The notes under the pieces are model-generated. The model saw only the letters and a list, made by a program, of their open reading frames with translations. It did no database searches and was not told the DNA's origin. The position numbers were made by a program, and so were the translations under genes. A stretch of 64,000 nucleotides of DNA from Puniceicoccus vermicola (lineage in GTDB: Bacteria; Verrucomicrobiota; Verrucomicrobiia; Opitutales; Puniceicoccaceae): assembly GCF_014230055.1 (NCBI RefSeq), contig NZ_JACHVA010000046.1:27963-91962 (forward strand). Reading direction: 5' to 3'. Of the stretch, positions 1-8,800 are shown piece after piece; position 1 is the stretch's first letter; the number at the start of each line of letters is the position of its first letter.

Positions 1-1
1 T

Positions 2-928
2 GCTGTTGCAGCCACGGGGGCCGATGCGATAAAATTCCAGACTCATATGGCCGATCGGGAGAGCACGCTCCGAGAGCCGTGGAGAATCCCTTTCAGCTAC
101 GAAGACGGCACCCGTTTTGACTATTGGAAGCGAATGGAATTTACTCCAGAGCAGTGGAAAGGTCTTGCCGATCATTGTTCAGAGAAGGGGCTGATTTTTC
201 TGAGTTCTCCTTTCAGTTTTGAAGCGGTTGCGCTTTTGGAATCTTTGAACATGTCAGCATTCAAAGTGGCCTCGGGAGAGATCGAAAACTTCCCTCTTCT
301 GGACCGTATCGCGAAGTGTGGAAAGCCAGTCTTGCTTTCCTCGGGCCTGAGTGACTGGGCGATCTTTGATCGCGCTGTAGAGAGGGTACGGGGTCATGGT
401 GCGAAAGTGGGAGTCTTTCAATGCACGACCGCGTATCCCACGCGTGCGGAGGAGGTCGGTTTAAATGTGATTTCGGAGATGAGTGAGAGATACGATTGCC
501 CAGTCGGGCTTTCTGATCATTCCGGCACCGTTTATCCCTGTCTCGCGGCTGCTTCGATTGGAGCAAAGCTTCTGGAGGTGCACGTTACCTTTGATCGGCA
601 GATGTTCGGCCCGGATGCTCCGGCTTCTTTGAACCTTGCGGAACTGAAGAATCTTGTTGAGGGCGTCGATTTCATCGACCGGATGCGAAAGAATCCCTTG
701 GACAAGGATCGTCCTTCGATTGATCTGCCGGGTTTAAGTCGGACCTTTGGGAAAAGTGTAGTGGCCAGCAGTGATCTTCCCTTTGGAACCGTTCTCCAAG
801 AGGGAGATCTCGCCTTGAAAAAGCCAGGAGACGGATGTCCTCCCTCCGACTTTTACGAGATGGTCGGAAAGAAGTTAAATAAACCTTTGAAGTCCGATGA
901 TCCAATCCGTTGGGATGATTTGGACTAG
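2..928 (+). CDS. neuB: N-acetylneuraminate synthase family protein, NeuB-like (5' end outside window)
   Basis: NeuB-family enzymes condense phosphoenolpyruvate with ManNAc or a related 6-deoxy hexosamine to make sialic, legionaminic or pseudaminic-type nonulosonic acids in the cytoplasm. The frame is open from base 2, and the residues before the first ATG (47) read GADAIKFQTH, the conserved start of the NeuB barrel, so the gene begins upstream of the window. Visible motifs include the FKVASGEIENFPLL stretch and VGLSDHSGT. A C-terminal SAF/antifreeze-like domain occupies roughly the last 65 residues (from FGKSVVAS onward). The next gene, neuC, starts 33 bases downstream. NeuB versus LegI/PseI cannot be decided from sequence alone; NeuC next door argues for a sialic or legionaminic route rather than pseudaminic acid. 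Confidence 0.93.
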   Translation, partial: AVAATGADAIKFQTHMADRESTLREPWRIPFSYEDGTRFDYWKRMEFTPEQWKGLADHCSEKGLIFLSSPFSFEAVALLESLNMSAFKVASGEIENFPLLDRIAKCGKPVLLSSGLSDWAIFDRAVERVRGHGAKVGVFQCTTAYPTRAEEVGLNVISEMSERYDCPVGLSDHSGTVYPCLAAASIGAKLLEVHVTFDRQMFGPDAPASLNLAELKNLVEGVDFIDRMRKNPLDKDRPSIDLPGLSRTFGKSVVASSDLPFGTVLQEGDLALKKPGDGCPPSDFYEMVGKKLNKPLKSDDPIRWDDLD

Positions 929-961
929 GCTCGGTTTTAATCGAAAGGGTTCCCTGTTGTC

Positions 962-2125
962 ATGAAGCAAAAGAAGAGAAAAGTTTGTGTCGTCGTTACG
1001 GCACGTCCGAGTTATTCGCGAATTAAAACAGCAATGGTGGCTCTTCGGGATCGGGATGATGTGGAATTGCAAGTCGTTGTCGCTGCCTCGGCATTACTGG
1101 AGCGATATGGGCGTGCGATTGACGTGATTCGACAGGACGGCTTCGAGGTTTCTGCAAGTGTAGTGAATGTGCTGGAAGGCGAGGACCTTCGTAGCATGGC
1201 CAAAACGACTGGCTTGGGGATTATCGAAATGGCTTCGGTCTTGGATTCGCTCAAGCCGGACGTGGTTGTCTCGGTTGCGGATCGATACGAAACGTTGGCG
1301 ACGGCCGTGGCGACTTCCTACATGAATATTCCGCTTTGCCACATTCAGGGCGGAGAGGTCACGGGTTCGATCGATGAAAAAGTGAGGCATGCGATTACAA
1401 AGCTTTCGGATCTTCATCTCGTCTCGAACGAGAAGGCCCGTGATCGAGTGATTCATATGGGAGAAGTTCCGGAAAAGGTGCACGTCACTGGTTGTCCTTC
1501 TATTGATATTGCTGCGGAGGTTCTGGCGGAACCTCTTCGTCCGCTTGGATTTCACCGTAAATATGGCGGAGTCGGCAAGGAACAAGATCTTTCCGATGGA
1601 TATGTGGTCGTTCTTCAACACCCTGTAACGACCGAATACGAGGCGGCTCGTAGGCAGGTGATGGAGACTCTGGAGGCCATCTATGAGTTTAATCGGCCGA
1701 CACTTTGGTTTTGGCCGAATGTGGATGCAGGTTCGGATGGGACATCGAAAGGAATCCGTTCCTTTCGGGAGAATCGGGGCGCAGAGAACATTCATTACTA
1801 CAAGAACATGGAGCCGCGAGATTTCTTGCATTTGCTGAAAGGATCCATCGGGATCGTAGGAAACTCCAGTGTTGCGATTCGGGAATGTTCGTTCCTCGGT
1901 GTAAGAGCGATTGATATTGGAAGCCGACAATCAGGACGGGACCATGGGGCCAACGTGGTCAATGTGGATTACGATAGGAAACAGATTCTCCAAGCATTGA
2001 ACGATTGGGAAGTTGGAGAGGCTGTGGAGCCGGACCTGCTTTATGGGGACGGCAAAGCAGGGGTCCGAATTGCCGATATCCTGGCAACTGCAGAGTTGAG
2101 CACGGAGAAGAAGCTGACTTACTGA
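962..2125 (+). CDS. neuC: UDP-N-acetylglucosamine 2-epimerase, hydrolysing (NeuC-like)
   Basis: 387 aa, usual length for NeuC. The family converts UDP-HexNAc to free ManNAc (or its diacetamido analogue) plus UDP, supplying the sugar used by NeuB. It is a GT-B fold cytoplasmic enzyme. Family signs are the N-terminal VVVTARPSYSRIK, the PDVVVSVADRYETLATA segment, the CHIQGGEVTGSIDEKVRHA motif and the C-terminal GNSSVAIRECSFLGV nucleotide-binding region. It follows neuB and precedes a dehydrogenase by 44 bases, all in one direction, consistent with one operon. Ordinary UDP-GlcNAc 2-epimerase (WecB) is less likely because of the ARPSYSR and QGGEVTG motifs. Confidence 0.92.
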   Translation: MKQKKRKVCVVVTARPSYSRIKTAMVALRDRDDVELQVVVAASALLERYGRAIDVIRQDGFEVSASVVNVLEGEDLRSMAKTTGLGIIEMASVLDSLKPDVVVSVADRYETLATAVATSYMNIPLCHIQGGEVTGSIDEKVRHAITKLSDLHLVSNEKARDRVIHMGEVPEKVHVTGCPSIDIAAEVLAEPLRPLGFHRKYGGVGKEQDLSDGYVVVLQHPVTTEYEAARRQVMETLEAIYEFNRPTLWFWPNVDAGSDGTSKGIRSFRENRGAENIHYYKNMEPRDFLHLLKGSIGIVGNSSVAIRECSFLGVRAIDIGSRQSGRDHGANVVNVDYDRKQILQALNDWEVGEAVEPDLLYGDGKAGVRIADILATAELSTEKKLTY

Positions 2126-2169
2126 GAACCCGAGCCTGATTCTTACTTCCTTGATTCTTGAGCCGGAAA

Positions 2170-3123
2170 ATGAACATCCTCATAACCGAGCCGGAGCATT
2201 ACTCTGAAAAGGCCCTAGGCCTCTACCGTTTCGCGGGAACGGTGAAATTGGGGGTGGATCGAGATCGTTCCTTGAAGGATCAAGTCGAGGGTGTGAACGT
2301 GTTGGTCATCCGGCTGCGTTTTCGTATCGACCGCGAAGTCTTAGACGCAGCTACCGATCTTCAGGTGATCGTCACACCAACAACGGGGTTGGATCATCTT
2401 GATTTGAAAGAGCTCGATCAGAAGGGCATCCGAATTCTTTCGCTCAAGGGAGAGACCGAATTTCTTCGATCCATCCCCGCGACCGCAGAATTAACTTGGG
2501 GGCTTCTCCTGGCGGTTCGAAGAGGAATTGTTCCGGCGGCATCTTCCGTGACGAATCGAATTTGGGAGCGGGACCTTTTTCGGGGAAGAGATCTGAAAGG
2601 AAAGGTTCTGGGCATTGTTGGATGCGGGCGGATCGGTTCGATTATGGTCGGATATGCGAAAGCCTTTGGAATGACCGTACTCGTTCACGATTTGCAGACG
2701 ATTCAGATCGATGGAGTGGATCAGGTCCCGTTGCAGGAGCTCTATCGAAGATCGGACGTGGTGAGCATTCATCTCCCTTTGGAGGAGGAAACCCGCGGAT
2801 TCGTGGACCGTGCCGCATTTACGGAAATGAAGGATGGAGCTGTGTTTCTGAACACAGCACGAAGCGGGATTGTTGATGAAAATGAAATGCTAGAGGCCTT
2901 GAAAAGCGGAAAGCTCGCGGGTGTCGGTGTGGATGTCATCAGCGGTGAGGACGCCTTCGCTGGAAAGGTTCCTGAGAAGCATCCTTTGCTCGAGTATGCG
3001 GACACCGCCGGGAATCTTGTCATCACCCCGCATATCGGTGGAGCCAGTTGGGATTCAATGCATGCGACTGAAGATTTTTGTGCGGAGCGATTCGTCGACC
3101 TGTGCCGCGATGCGGATCTCTAG
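2170..3123 (+). CDS. NAD-dependent D-2-hydroxyacid dehydrogenase (phosphoglycerate dehydrogenase-like)
   Basis: 317 aa from ATG 2170; an in-frame TTG at 2158 would add four residues and is less likely. The Rossmann motif GIVGCGRIG lies near residue 150. The catalytic set of the D-2-hydroxyacid dehydrogenase family is present: Arg in NTARSGIVDE, Glu in GVDVISGED and His in TPHIGGAS. It lacks the C-terminal ACT domain of long SerA. It lies between neuC and a GT61 gene. A role in making an acidic or lactyl-type sugar substituent, or in the nonulosonate branch, is inference only. Substrate unknown. Confidence 0.85.
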   Translation: MNILITEPEHYSEKALGLYRFAGTVKLGVDRDRSLKDQVEGVNVLVIRLRFRIDREVLDAATDLQVIVTPTTGLDHLDLKELDQKGIRILSLKGETEFLRSIPATAELTWGLLLAVRRGIVPAASSVTNRIWERDLFRGRDLKGKVLGIVGCGRIGSIMVGYAKAFGMTVLVHDLQTIQIDGVDQVPLQELYRRSDVVSIHLPLEEETRGFVDRAAFTEMKDGAVFLNTARSGIVDENEMLEALKSGKLAGVGVDVISGEDAFAGKVPEKHPLLEYADTAGNLVITPHIGGASWDSMHATEDFCAERFVDLCRDADL

Positions 3124-3147
3124 GTGAATGGGAAAAACTGCGTCGGC

Positions 3148-4341
3148 ATGAATAGAGTATTCTTAAGGGTGCGTAAGTGCCTCCGCCCCATTCTTAGACT
3201 AGTTCTTCGTGTTCTTGGACGCCGTGGTCCCGTAAGAGGGGTGTATCAGACCTCTCGTGACTATGCAGAGCGAAGCCGAGAACAACGTGAAAATGGGGTC
3301 CGATACGCTCCGATTTTTCCCGAGGAAATCACTGAACGCCCCTATCCTTTGAGCCTGGCAGGAGATCTACAGGGAGAGTTTTCCAAGCTTCGCCTCCACA
3401 CAGCCCCCGAGTGCTTTGTCCTAGGAATTCCGAAGGGTAGAGTTTTGTCAAATCGAGGTACCGTGCTGACCCCGGGACACAAACTCTTGTTTGATGTCTC
3501 GAATCAGATGAGTGTGAGAAGGGATTTTGCGAAGGTGCAATTTCATCAAGCTTTTCAACGCAACATCTTTCCTCCAATTCGCCGGGTTCAGGGGCGTGTA
3601 GCGGTGTTGGTTACCGCGGCAGGGGGAAATTACTTCCACTGGCTCACGGAGGCGCTACCACGATTGCGATTGTTGGAAATCGCAGAAGGGGGAATTGATC
3701 GTATTGACTCTTTTGTCGTGAATCAGGGAGCTTCATTTATCGGTGAAAGTCTCGATTTATTGGGGGTTCCACTCAGTCGCCGTATTGATACCGATTGGAA
3801 CACTCACTTGAAAGCCGATGAGCTCCTTGTGCCTTCGCTGCCGGGAGTTACTTTAAATCCTCCACGGTGGGCCTGTTCCTTCCTCCAAGAGAGGATGCTC
3901 CCTCATGGTGCCCCCTCGGGAAAAGGTCCTCGTATCTATATTCGGCGAGGCCAGACGAATCGGAGGTTTGTTCGTAACGAAGAAGAGATTCTCGCGGTTC
4001 TGGAGGATTTCGGTTTTGTATCAGTGGATCCGGGGGAGTTCGATTTGAAGGAGCAAATCGCCATTTTCCGAGACGCGGAAGTCATCGTGGGTTCTCACGG
4101 AGCAGCGCTGGCCAATTTGCTTTGGTGCGGGTCCGGAACTAAGGTCTTAGAATTGTTGCCACTTCACCGCCCAGGAAAATGGTTTTGGCCCTACTGTTAT
4201 TGGGCTTTGTCGGCGTCTTGCGATTTGGATTACCATTGTTTGCAATCGCTAGAGACAGACGGGGACCATGATAAGGAACTGTATGCGGATCAATCGTTCT
4301 CCTCTACGGAGATTCGTCAATGGTTGGAGCATCACGTTTGA
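3148..4341 (+). CDS. Glycosyltransferase family 61 (DUF563)
   Basis: About 397 aa from ATG 3148; a GTG directly after the upstream stop (3124) gives 405 aa and is an alternative start. The N-terminus is basic (RVRKCLRPILRLVLR) and may be membrane-associated. Family signs are GGNYFHWLTEALPRL mid-protein, the IYIRRGQTNRRFVRNEEE segment and, near the C-terminus, VIVGSHGAALANLLWC followed by KVLELLP. These match the GT61/DUF563 group found in capsule and exopolysaccharide loci. Donor and acceptor are unknown. It sits between the sugar-acid genes and the nucleotide-sugar dehydrogenase. Confidence 0.85.
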   Translation: MNRVFLRVRKCLRPILRLVLRVLGRRGPVRGVYQTSRDYAERSREQRENGVRYAPIFPEEITERPYPLSLAGDLQGEFSKLRLHTAPECFVLGIPKGRVLSNRGTVLTPGHKLLFDVSNQMSVRRDFAKVQFHQAFQRNIFPPIRRVQGRVAVLVTAAGGNYFHWLTEALPRLRLLEIAEGGIDRIDSFVVNQGASFIGESLDLLGVPLSRRIDTDWNTHLKADELLVPSLPGVTLNPPRWACSFLQERMLPHGAPSGKGPRIYIRRGQTNRRFVRNEEEILAVLEDFGFVSVDPGEFDLKEQIAIFRDAEVIVGSHGAALANLLWCGSGTKVLELLPLHRPGKWFWPYCYWALSASCDLDYHCLQSLETDGDHDKELYADQSFSSTEIRQWLEHHV

Positions 4342-4385
4342 AGATGGAAATCAGGCGGTATGACCGCCAGAATTGAAAGAGTTTC

Positions 4386-5681
4386 ATGAAAATTGCGATT
4401 ATTGGTTTGGGTTATGTTGGACTTCCACTTGCGATTCGTTTCGCGTCGTCGGGATCGGAGGTGCTGGGTCTCGACACGGATCCCTCGAAGGTGGAGAGCC
4501 TTTCGCGGGGTGATAGTTATATTCGCCACATTCCATCTACAGAGGTGGCCTCTCTCGTGGAGAGAGGGGCTTTCGAAGCTTCCACGGATTTTTCCCGCGT
4601 AGCTGAGGTCGAAGCAATTTTGATTTGTGTGCCGACTCCACTCGATGTTCACCGGGAGCCGGATCTTTCCTATGTTCTTCAGTCTGGCGCCGGGATTGCC
4701 CCGTATTTGGATTCTGGATTGAAAACTGTGAAGGGCGAAATAAGGCCGAAGTTAGTGGTTTTGGAATCGACTACTTATCCGGGGACCACGGACACTGAGC
4801 TAAGGGAGGTTCTGGAGAAAGGATCCGGCCTGAAAGCTGGAGTTGGATTTCATCTGGCCTATTCGCCGGAACGGGAAGATCCCGGGCGGACCGATCACTC
4901 CGTCCGAACGATTCCGAAGGTGATGGGAGGATACACGGAAGCTTGCCTCAAGCGTTGCGAGGAACTTTATTCAATGGCCGTGGATCAGATCCATCCGGTA
5001 TCGTCCTGCCGGATTGCCGAAGCGACCAAGTTGACGGAGAATATTTTCCGTTCGGTGAACATCGCTCTGATGAATGAGCTGAAAGTCGTCTTCCACGAGA
5101 TGGGAATCGATGTTTGGGACGTTATTGACGCCGCCTCGACAAAACCGTTTGGCTATATGCCGTTCTACCCCGGTCCTGGACTGGGAGGGCACTGTATCCC
5201 AATCGATCCCTTCTATCTGACGTGGAAGGCCCGCGAATACGGAAAGCATACTCGGTTCATAGAGCTGGCGGGAGAGGTAAACACCGATATGCCGGACTAT
5301 GTGATTGGACGTGTGGCAGAAGTCTTGAACGAAGAGGGTAAAGCGATTCGCGGGTCGAAGATCCTCTTGCTGGGAATCGCCTACAAACCAGATGTGGACG
5401 ATGATAGGGAGTCTCCTTCGTATGCGCTCATGAGTCGTTTGGAACGGAGAGGAGCCGCAGTCTCCTACAACGATCCATACGTTCCCGAGATTCGTTCGCT
5501 GCGACACTATCCCGAGTTTGCCGGTAGAAAGTCAGTCGAGATAAGTGCGGAGTACGATCTGATTCTGCTGGCGACGCATCATTCCGAATATAGGGAGTAT
5601 GATTTCTCCTATTTTGAAGTTCCCATTGTCGATACGAGAAGTTGTTTGAAGTATCCGGGGCTGCGCTATGTGAAAGCCTAG
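4386..5681 (+). CDS. UDP-sugar 6-dehydrogenase, UDP-GlcNAc/UDP-GlcNAcA type (WbpA/TviB-like)
   Basis: 431 aa. Nucleotide-sugar dehydrogenases oxidise C6 of UDP-GlcNAc (or UDP-Glc) to the uronate using two NAD+. The N-terminal NAD motif GLGYVGLPLA starts at about residue 7. The middle domain has LESTTYPGTT, the AYSPEREDPG segment and KLTENIFRSVNIA. The catalytic Cys270 lies in GGHCIPIDP. The C-terminal UDP-binding part contains GIAYKPDVDDDRESPS. The YSPER and TYPGTT forms fit the WbpA/TviB/WecC branch better than UDP-glucose dehydrogenase, and a UDP-uronate 4-epimerase gene follows at 7620. The likely pathway is UDP-GlcNAc to UDP-GlcNAcA to UDP-GalNAcA (inference). Confidence 0.9.
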   Translation: MKIAIIGLGYVGLPLAIRFASSGSEVLGLDTDPSKVESLSRGDSYIRHIPSTEVASLVERGAFEASTDFSRVAEVEAILICVPTPLDVHREPDLSYVLQSGAGIAPYLDSGLKTVKGEIRPKLVVLESTTYPGTTDTELREVLEKGSGLKAGVGFHLAYSPEREDPGRTDHSVRTIPKVMGGYTEACLKRCEELYSMAVDQIHPVSSCRIAEATKLTENIFRSVNIALMNELKVVFHEMGIDVWDVIDAASTKPFGYMPFYPGPGLGGHCIPIDPFYLTWKAREYGKHTRFIELAGEVNTDMPDYVIGRVAEVLNEEGKAIRGSKILLLGIAYKPDVDDDRESPSYALMSRLERRGAAVSYNDPYVPEIRSLRHYPEFAGRKSVEISAEYDLILLATHHSEYREYDFSYFEVPIVDTRSCLKYPGLRYVKA

Positions 5682-5750
5682 TCATCGCTGGGTTCCGACG
5701 GAGTAAGTGAAATAACTTAAAACCATCGTAGAACCGTAAATTTTTGATCA

Positions 5751-7562
5751 GTGAATTCTACGCATCTTACAGCATTAATAGTGACTCTCGTCTTTTACGG
5801 GATTCTTGGCCTAGCTTTTCTCGGGTGGGCGAAGGCGTTCCTGTTCGCTGCGAGAATTTCCAAGAAAGAATCCGATTCGATACCGCTTTCATTCCTCGTG
5901 TGGGCGGGTTGGGCCTGCGTTCTTTTTCTTTTGGGGGTTATTCATTTCTTTTTACCGATAACTGTGTATGCGATGGTGCCGATTCTACTCGTCGGCATCT
6001 GTCTTTCGGTTCTTCTTCTTGATTGGAGAAAAATCGCGGAGGCAGGTCAGTCTGTGTCTGAGGGAAAGTTATACAAGGTGGTGCTGGCTTTGTTGGTGTT
6101 CGGCCTTCTCTTATGGTCTTGTTGGATTGCCTCGCGAGGCATGATGGCTCCCCGTCAGTTTGACTCCGGCCTTTATCACTTAAACTCGATTCGCTGGTTG
6201 AATGAATACCCCCTGATCCCAGGATTGGGAAATCTTCACGGGCGTTTAGCTTTTAATTCCAGCTTTTTCACTTTTGTGGCGGCATTAAATATGTACCCGA
6301 TTTTCGGGTATGGAAGATCTGTCGCCAATGGATTTCTTCTCATCCTTTCGGTAGTTACTTTCCTGGAGCTTTTACTTCCTCTCCTGAGACGGCCGAGTCA
6401 GGTTTTCCATTTGTCCCCGATTCTTTGGGCCATTCCATTGTTTTGTCTCCCGGTTCTCGCTTTCTGGAGTCTCTCTTCCTCCGGAATCAGCTCACCTTCG
6501 CCGGATCTAACTTCGAATCTCTTGCAGCTGGTGTTGTTTGTTCTCTTTGCCAGACTGGCCGTCAGGTTTTTCACCACGAGGGAGGTGGTTTCATCCGAGG
6601 CTTTGATTTTTTCTCTCCTGGGTGCAACCGCATTAACAGTGAAACTCAGCAGCGTTGCTTTCTGTGGGATTATGATGGGTCTCCTTTGGGTCGGGATTCT
6701 GTGTTCTCGGGGAAAACGACTTCGGCTTGCAGGTTGGTTTCTATTCGCAGCCTTTCTGGTCCTAGTACTGCAGGCAGGAAGAGGTGTTGTTTTGTCGGGT
6801 GCTCCATTGTACCCCTCGACTCTCGGGTATCTTGAACTTGATTGGTCTGTGCCGCTCGAGAGCATAGAGAACGAGCACCACTGGGTCTCTTCCTGGGCTC
6901 GTCAACCGGGTTCCCATTTTAAGGAAGTGCTAGGCTCTTGGTACTGGTTTGGACCGTGGCTCGACAGAATGAGCTCTGAGTTCACGGAAGTCGTTTTCCC
7001 GTTGATCCTTTTTTTGATTGTTGGATCTGCGTCAGTCGTTTTCTGGAAGATGAGTAGAATAAACGGAAAAGAGCATTGTCTGCGTGTGGGCGTTTTGCTT
7101 TTGCCGCTAATCGCGGCATTGGTTTTTTGGTTTTTTACCGCTCCAGATCTCCGATTTGCAAATGCGTTCTTCTTTCTCCTTCCCATCTTGGCGATAGCTG
7201 GAATCCTTTCGGGGATTCAGTCTACTGGTCGTAGGAATGTGATGGTGATGATGACATTGTTCTTTTTTATATTCGGAAATTCCAATCTGATCTATTGGGT
7301 TTATCAGAATCGGGACTCTGTCAGAATCATCTCCCGAGAGGGCTGGCGGCCGACAGAGAAAGTTACATTAGAAGCGAAATTGACGAAAAGTGGATTGTCG
7401 GTCTTTGTCCCTGTTTCGGGTCAGCTGACGTGGGATGCTCCTTTGCCTTCGACTCCTTTTCTCAACGAGAATCTTCGTTTGCGGAAGTCCGATAGCCTTG
7501 CTTCAGGATTTACTGTCCAGCCGCCGGACATAGTGGTGGATTCTAAAAGTAGGCTCCATTGA
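5751..7562 (+). CDS. Polytopic membrane protein, LIC_10190-like
   Basis: 603 aa, GTG start at 5751. Most of the protein is hydrophobic, with about 12 probable membrane helices starting at residue 8. The segment FDSGLYHLNSIRWLNEYP followed by LIPGLGNLHGRLAFNSSFF is a conserved-looking block like that of the LIC_10190 family of membrane proteins in polysaccharide loci (recognised from memory, not searched). The role could be a polyprenyl-sugar-dependent (GT-C type) glycosyltransferase or a polymerase; neither is shown. It lies between the UDP-sugar dehydrogenase and epimerase genes on the same strand. Confidence 0.7.
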   Translation: MNSTHLTALIVTLVFYGILGLAFLGWAKAFLFAARISKKESDSIPLSFLVWAGWACVLFLLGVIHFFLPITVYAMVPILLVGICLSVLLLDWRKIAEAGQSVSEGKLYKVVLALLVFGLLLWSCWIASRGMMAPRQFDSGLYHLNSIRWLNEYPLIPGLGNLHGRLAFNSSFFTFVAALNMYPIFGYGRSVANGFLLILSVVTFLELLLPLLRRPSQVFHLSPILWAIPLFCLPVLAFWSLSSSGISSPSPDLTSNLLQLVLFVLFARLAVRFFTTREVVSSEALIFSLLGATALTVKLSSVAFCGIMMGLLWVGILCSRGKRLRLAGWFLFAAFLVLVLQAGRGVVLSGAPLYPSTLGYLELDWSVPLESIENEHHWVSSWARQPGSHFKEVLGSWYWFGPWLDRMSSEFTEVVFPLILFLIVGSASVVFWKMSRINGKEHCLRVGVLLLPLIAALVFWFFTAPDLRFANAFFFLLPILAIAGILSGIQSTGRRNVMVMMTLFFFIFGNSNLIYWVYQNRDSVRIISREGWRPTEKVTLEAKLTKSGLSVFVPVSGQLTWDAPLPSTPFLNENLRLRKSDSLASGFTVQPPDIVVDSKSRLH

Positions 7563-7585
7563 GAATCTTTTTTTTGTCGATCCTT

Positions 7586-7591
7586 TATAAT
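7586..7591 (+). promoter_or_regulatory. Candidate -10 box before the epimerase gene
   Basis: A perfect TATAAT lies 28 bases before the ATG at 7620 in an AT-rich 57-base gap. No convincing -35 box is found 16-18 bases upstream; the region there is a T-run. It may be a weak internal promoter or chance. Confidence 0.22.
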
Positions 7592-7619
7592 CGAACGAGA
7601 ATACCTAGAATCAAGTTAT

Positions 7620-8675
7620 ATGAAATTCTTAATCTCTGGAGTAGCCGGATTTATTGCGTCGAGGACCGCCCTTTTCCTTCTGGAGCAAGGACACGAGGTT
7701 GTCGGCATTGATAATCTGAATGACTATTACGATCAGCGGCTCAAGTTGCATCGGCTGACTACACTGGGACGGTTTGCCTCGGCTGATCCCGAGAGATTGT
7801 CTATTCTCGAGAGATCTGTGAGGGCGGATAAGGAGGTCGTTCCCCATATCGATATCGATACCCCGCGATTCTCATTTAGAAACCTCGATATCGAAAATAA
7901 GAGAGATGTTTTAACGCTGTTCGAAGAACATTCGTTCGATGCGGTTCTTAACCTAGCCGCGCGTGCCGGAGTCCGCTACAGCATGGAGAATCCGGACATC
8001 TACATGATGACGAATGCGATGGGGACTCTTCACATCTTGGATGGGATGAAGAATACTGGGGTGAAGAAGATGGTTCTCGCGTCGACCTCGTCCCTCTACG
8101 CCGGACAGGAGATGCCGTTTACCGAGGATCTCGCAGTCAATACTCCGATTTCGCCTTATGCCGCTTCGAAGAAGGCGGCTGAAGCGCTCTGCTATAGCTA
8201 TCGGCATCTGTACGATTTGGACATTTCCGTATGCCGATACTTCACTGTCTTCGGTCCGATGGGGCGGCCTGATATGTCGCCATTCCGCTTCATTCGTTGG
8301 ATTGCCGAGGGGGAACCTTTGGTACTATTTGGAGACGGCAGCCAATCCCGCGACTTTACGCATGTCGATGATATTGCCCGCGGAACCATCGCCGCTCTTC
8401 AGCCAGTTGGGTATGAGGTATTCAATCTGGGAGGAGGGAATAATCCGATTTCGCTCAAGCAATTCATTGCCTGGGTCGAGGAGATGCTCGGGAAAAAGGC
8501 GAAAATCGATCGCAAGCCGTTCCACAAGGCCGATGTGATGGAAACCTGGGCCGATATTTCCAAAGCCGAACGGATGCTGGGCTGGAAGCCCGAAGAAGGA
8601 ATTCACGAGGGTGTGCAGCAATGCGTGGATTGGTATTTGGAGAACCGTGATTGGTTGTCGAAGGTGCGGGTGTAA
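7620..8675 (+). CDS. NAD-dependent UDP-uronate 4-epimerase family (SDR)
   Basis: 351 aa extended short-chain dehydrogenase. The N-terminal cofactor motif is GVAGFIAS, a variant of GxxGFIG, with IDNLNDYYD after beta-2. Ser/Thr in VLASTSSLYAG and the pair Tyr180/Lys184 (YAASK) form the catalytic set. RYFTVFGPMGRPDM and FGDGSQSRDFTHVDD are typical of the UDP-glucuronate 4-epimerase branch. Coming after the WbpA-like dehydrogenase, it probably interconverts UDP-GlcNAcA/UDP-GalNAcA or UDP-GlcA/UDP-GalA (inference). The 3' end is followed within 10 bases by the first copy of the heptamer palindrome. Confidence 0.88.
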   Translation: MKFLISGVAGFIASRTALFLLEQGHEVVGIDNLNDYYDQRLKLHRLTTLGRFASADPERLSILERSVRADKEVVPHIDIDTPRFSFRNLDIENKRDVLTLFEEHSFDAVLNLAARAGVRYSMENPDIYMMTNAMGTLHILDGMKNTGVKKMVLASTSSLYAGQEMPFTEDLAVNTPISPYAASKKAAEALCYSYRHLYDLDISVCRYFTVFGPMGRPDMSPFRFIRWIAEGEPLVLFGDGSQSRDFTHVDDIARGTIAALQPVGYEVFNLGGGNNPISLKQFIAWVEEMLGKKAKIDRKPFHKADVMETWADISKAERMLGWKPEEGIHEGVQQCVDWYLENRDWLSKVRV

Positions 8676-8684
8676 AAGGCGAGA

Positions 8685-8781
8685 GATGGCGAACGTCGAA
8701 CGCCGAACGTTTAACACTAAACATCGAACGAAGACCATTTAGCGTTGGATGTTTAACGTTCGATGTTGAATGTTCGCCATC
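8685..8781. repeat. Heptamer-built palindromic repeat, copy A
   Basis: 97 bp with perfect 10-bp terminal inverted repeats GATGGCGAAC / GTTCGCCATC. The left arm splits into 7-bp units (GAACGTC, GAACGCC, GAACGTT, TAACACT, AAACATC), and the right arm into the complementary type (ATGTTTA, ACGTTCG, ATGTTGA, ATGTTCG). It starts 9 bases after the epimerase stop and lies just upstream of the four-helix-bundle gene. The other copies are at 9210, 14917 and 59233. Confidence 0.9.
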
Positions 8782-8800
8782 TAAATTCGATCAAGATATT

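Noticed and set aside
1094..1930. 278-codon open frame opposite neuC
   Set aside because: Antisense shadow; neuC motifs run through the whole region on the + strand.
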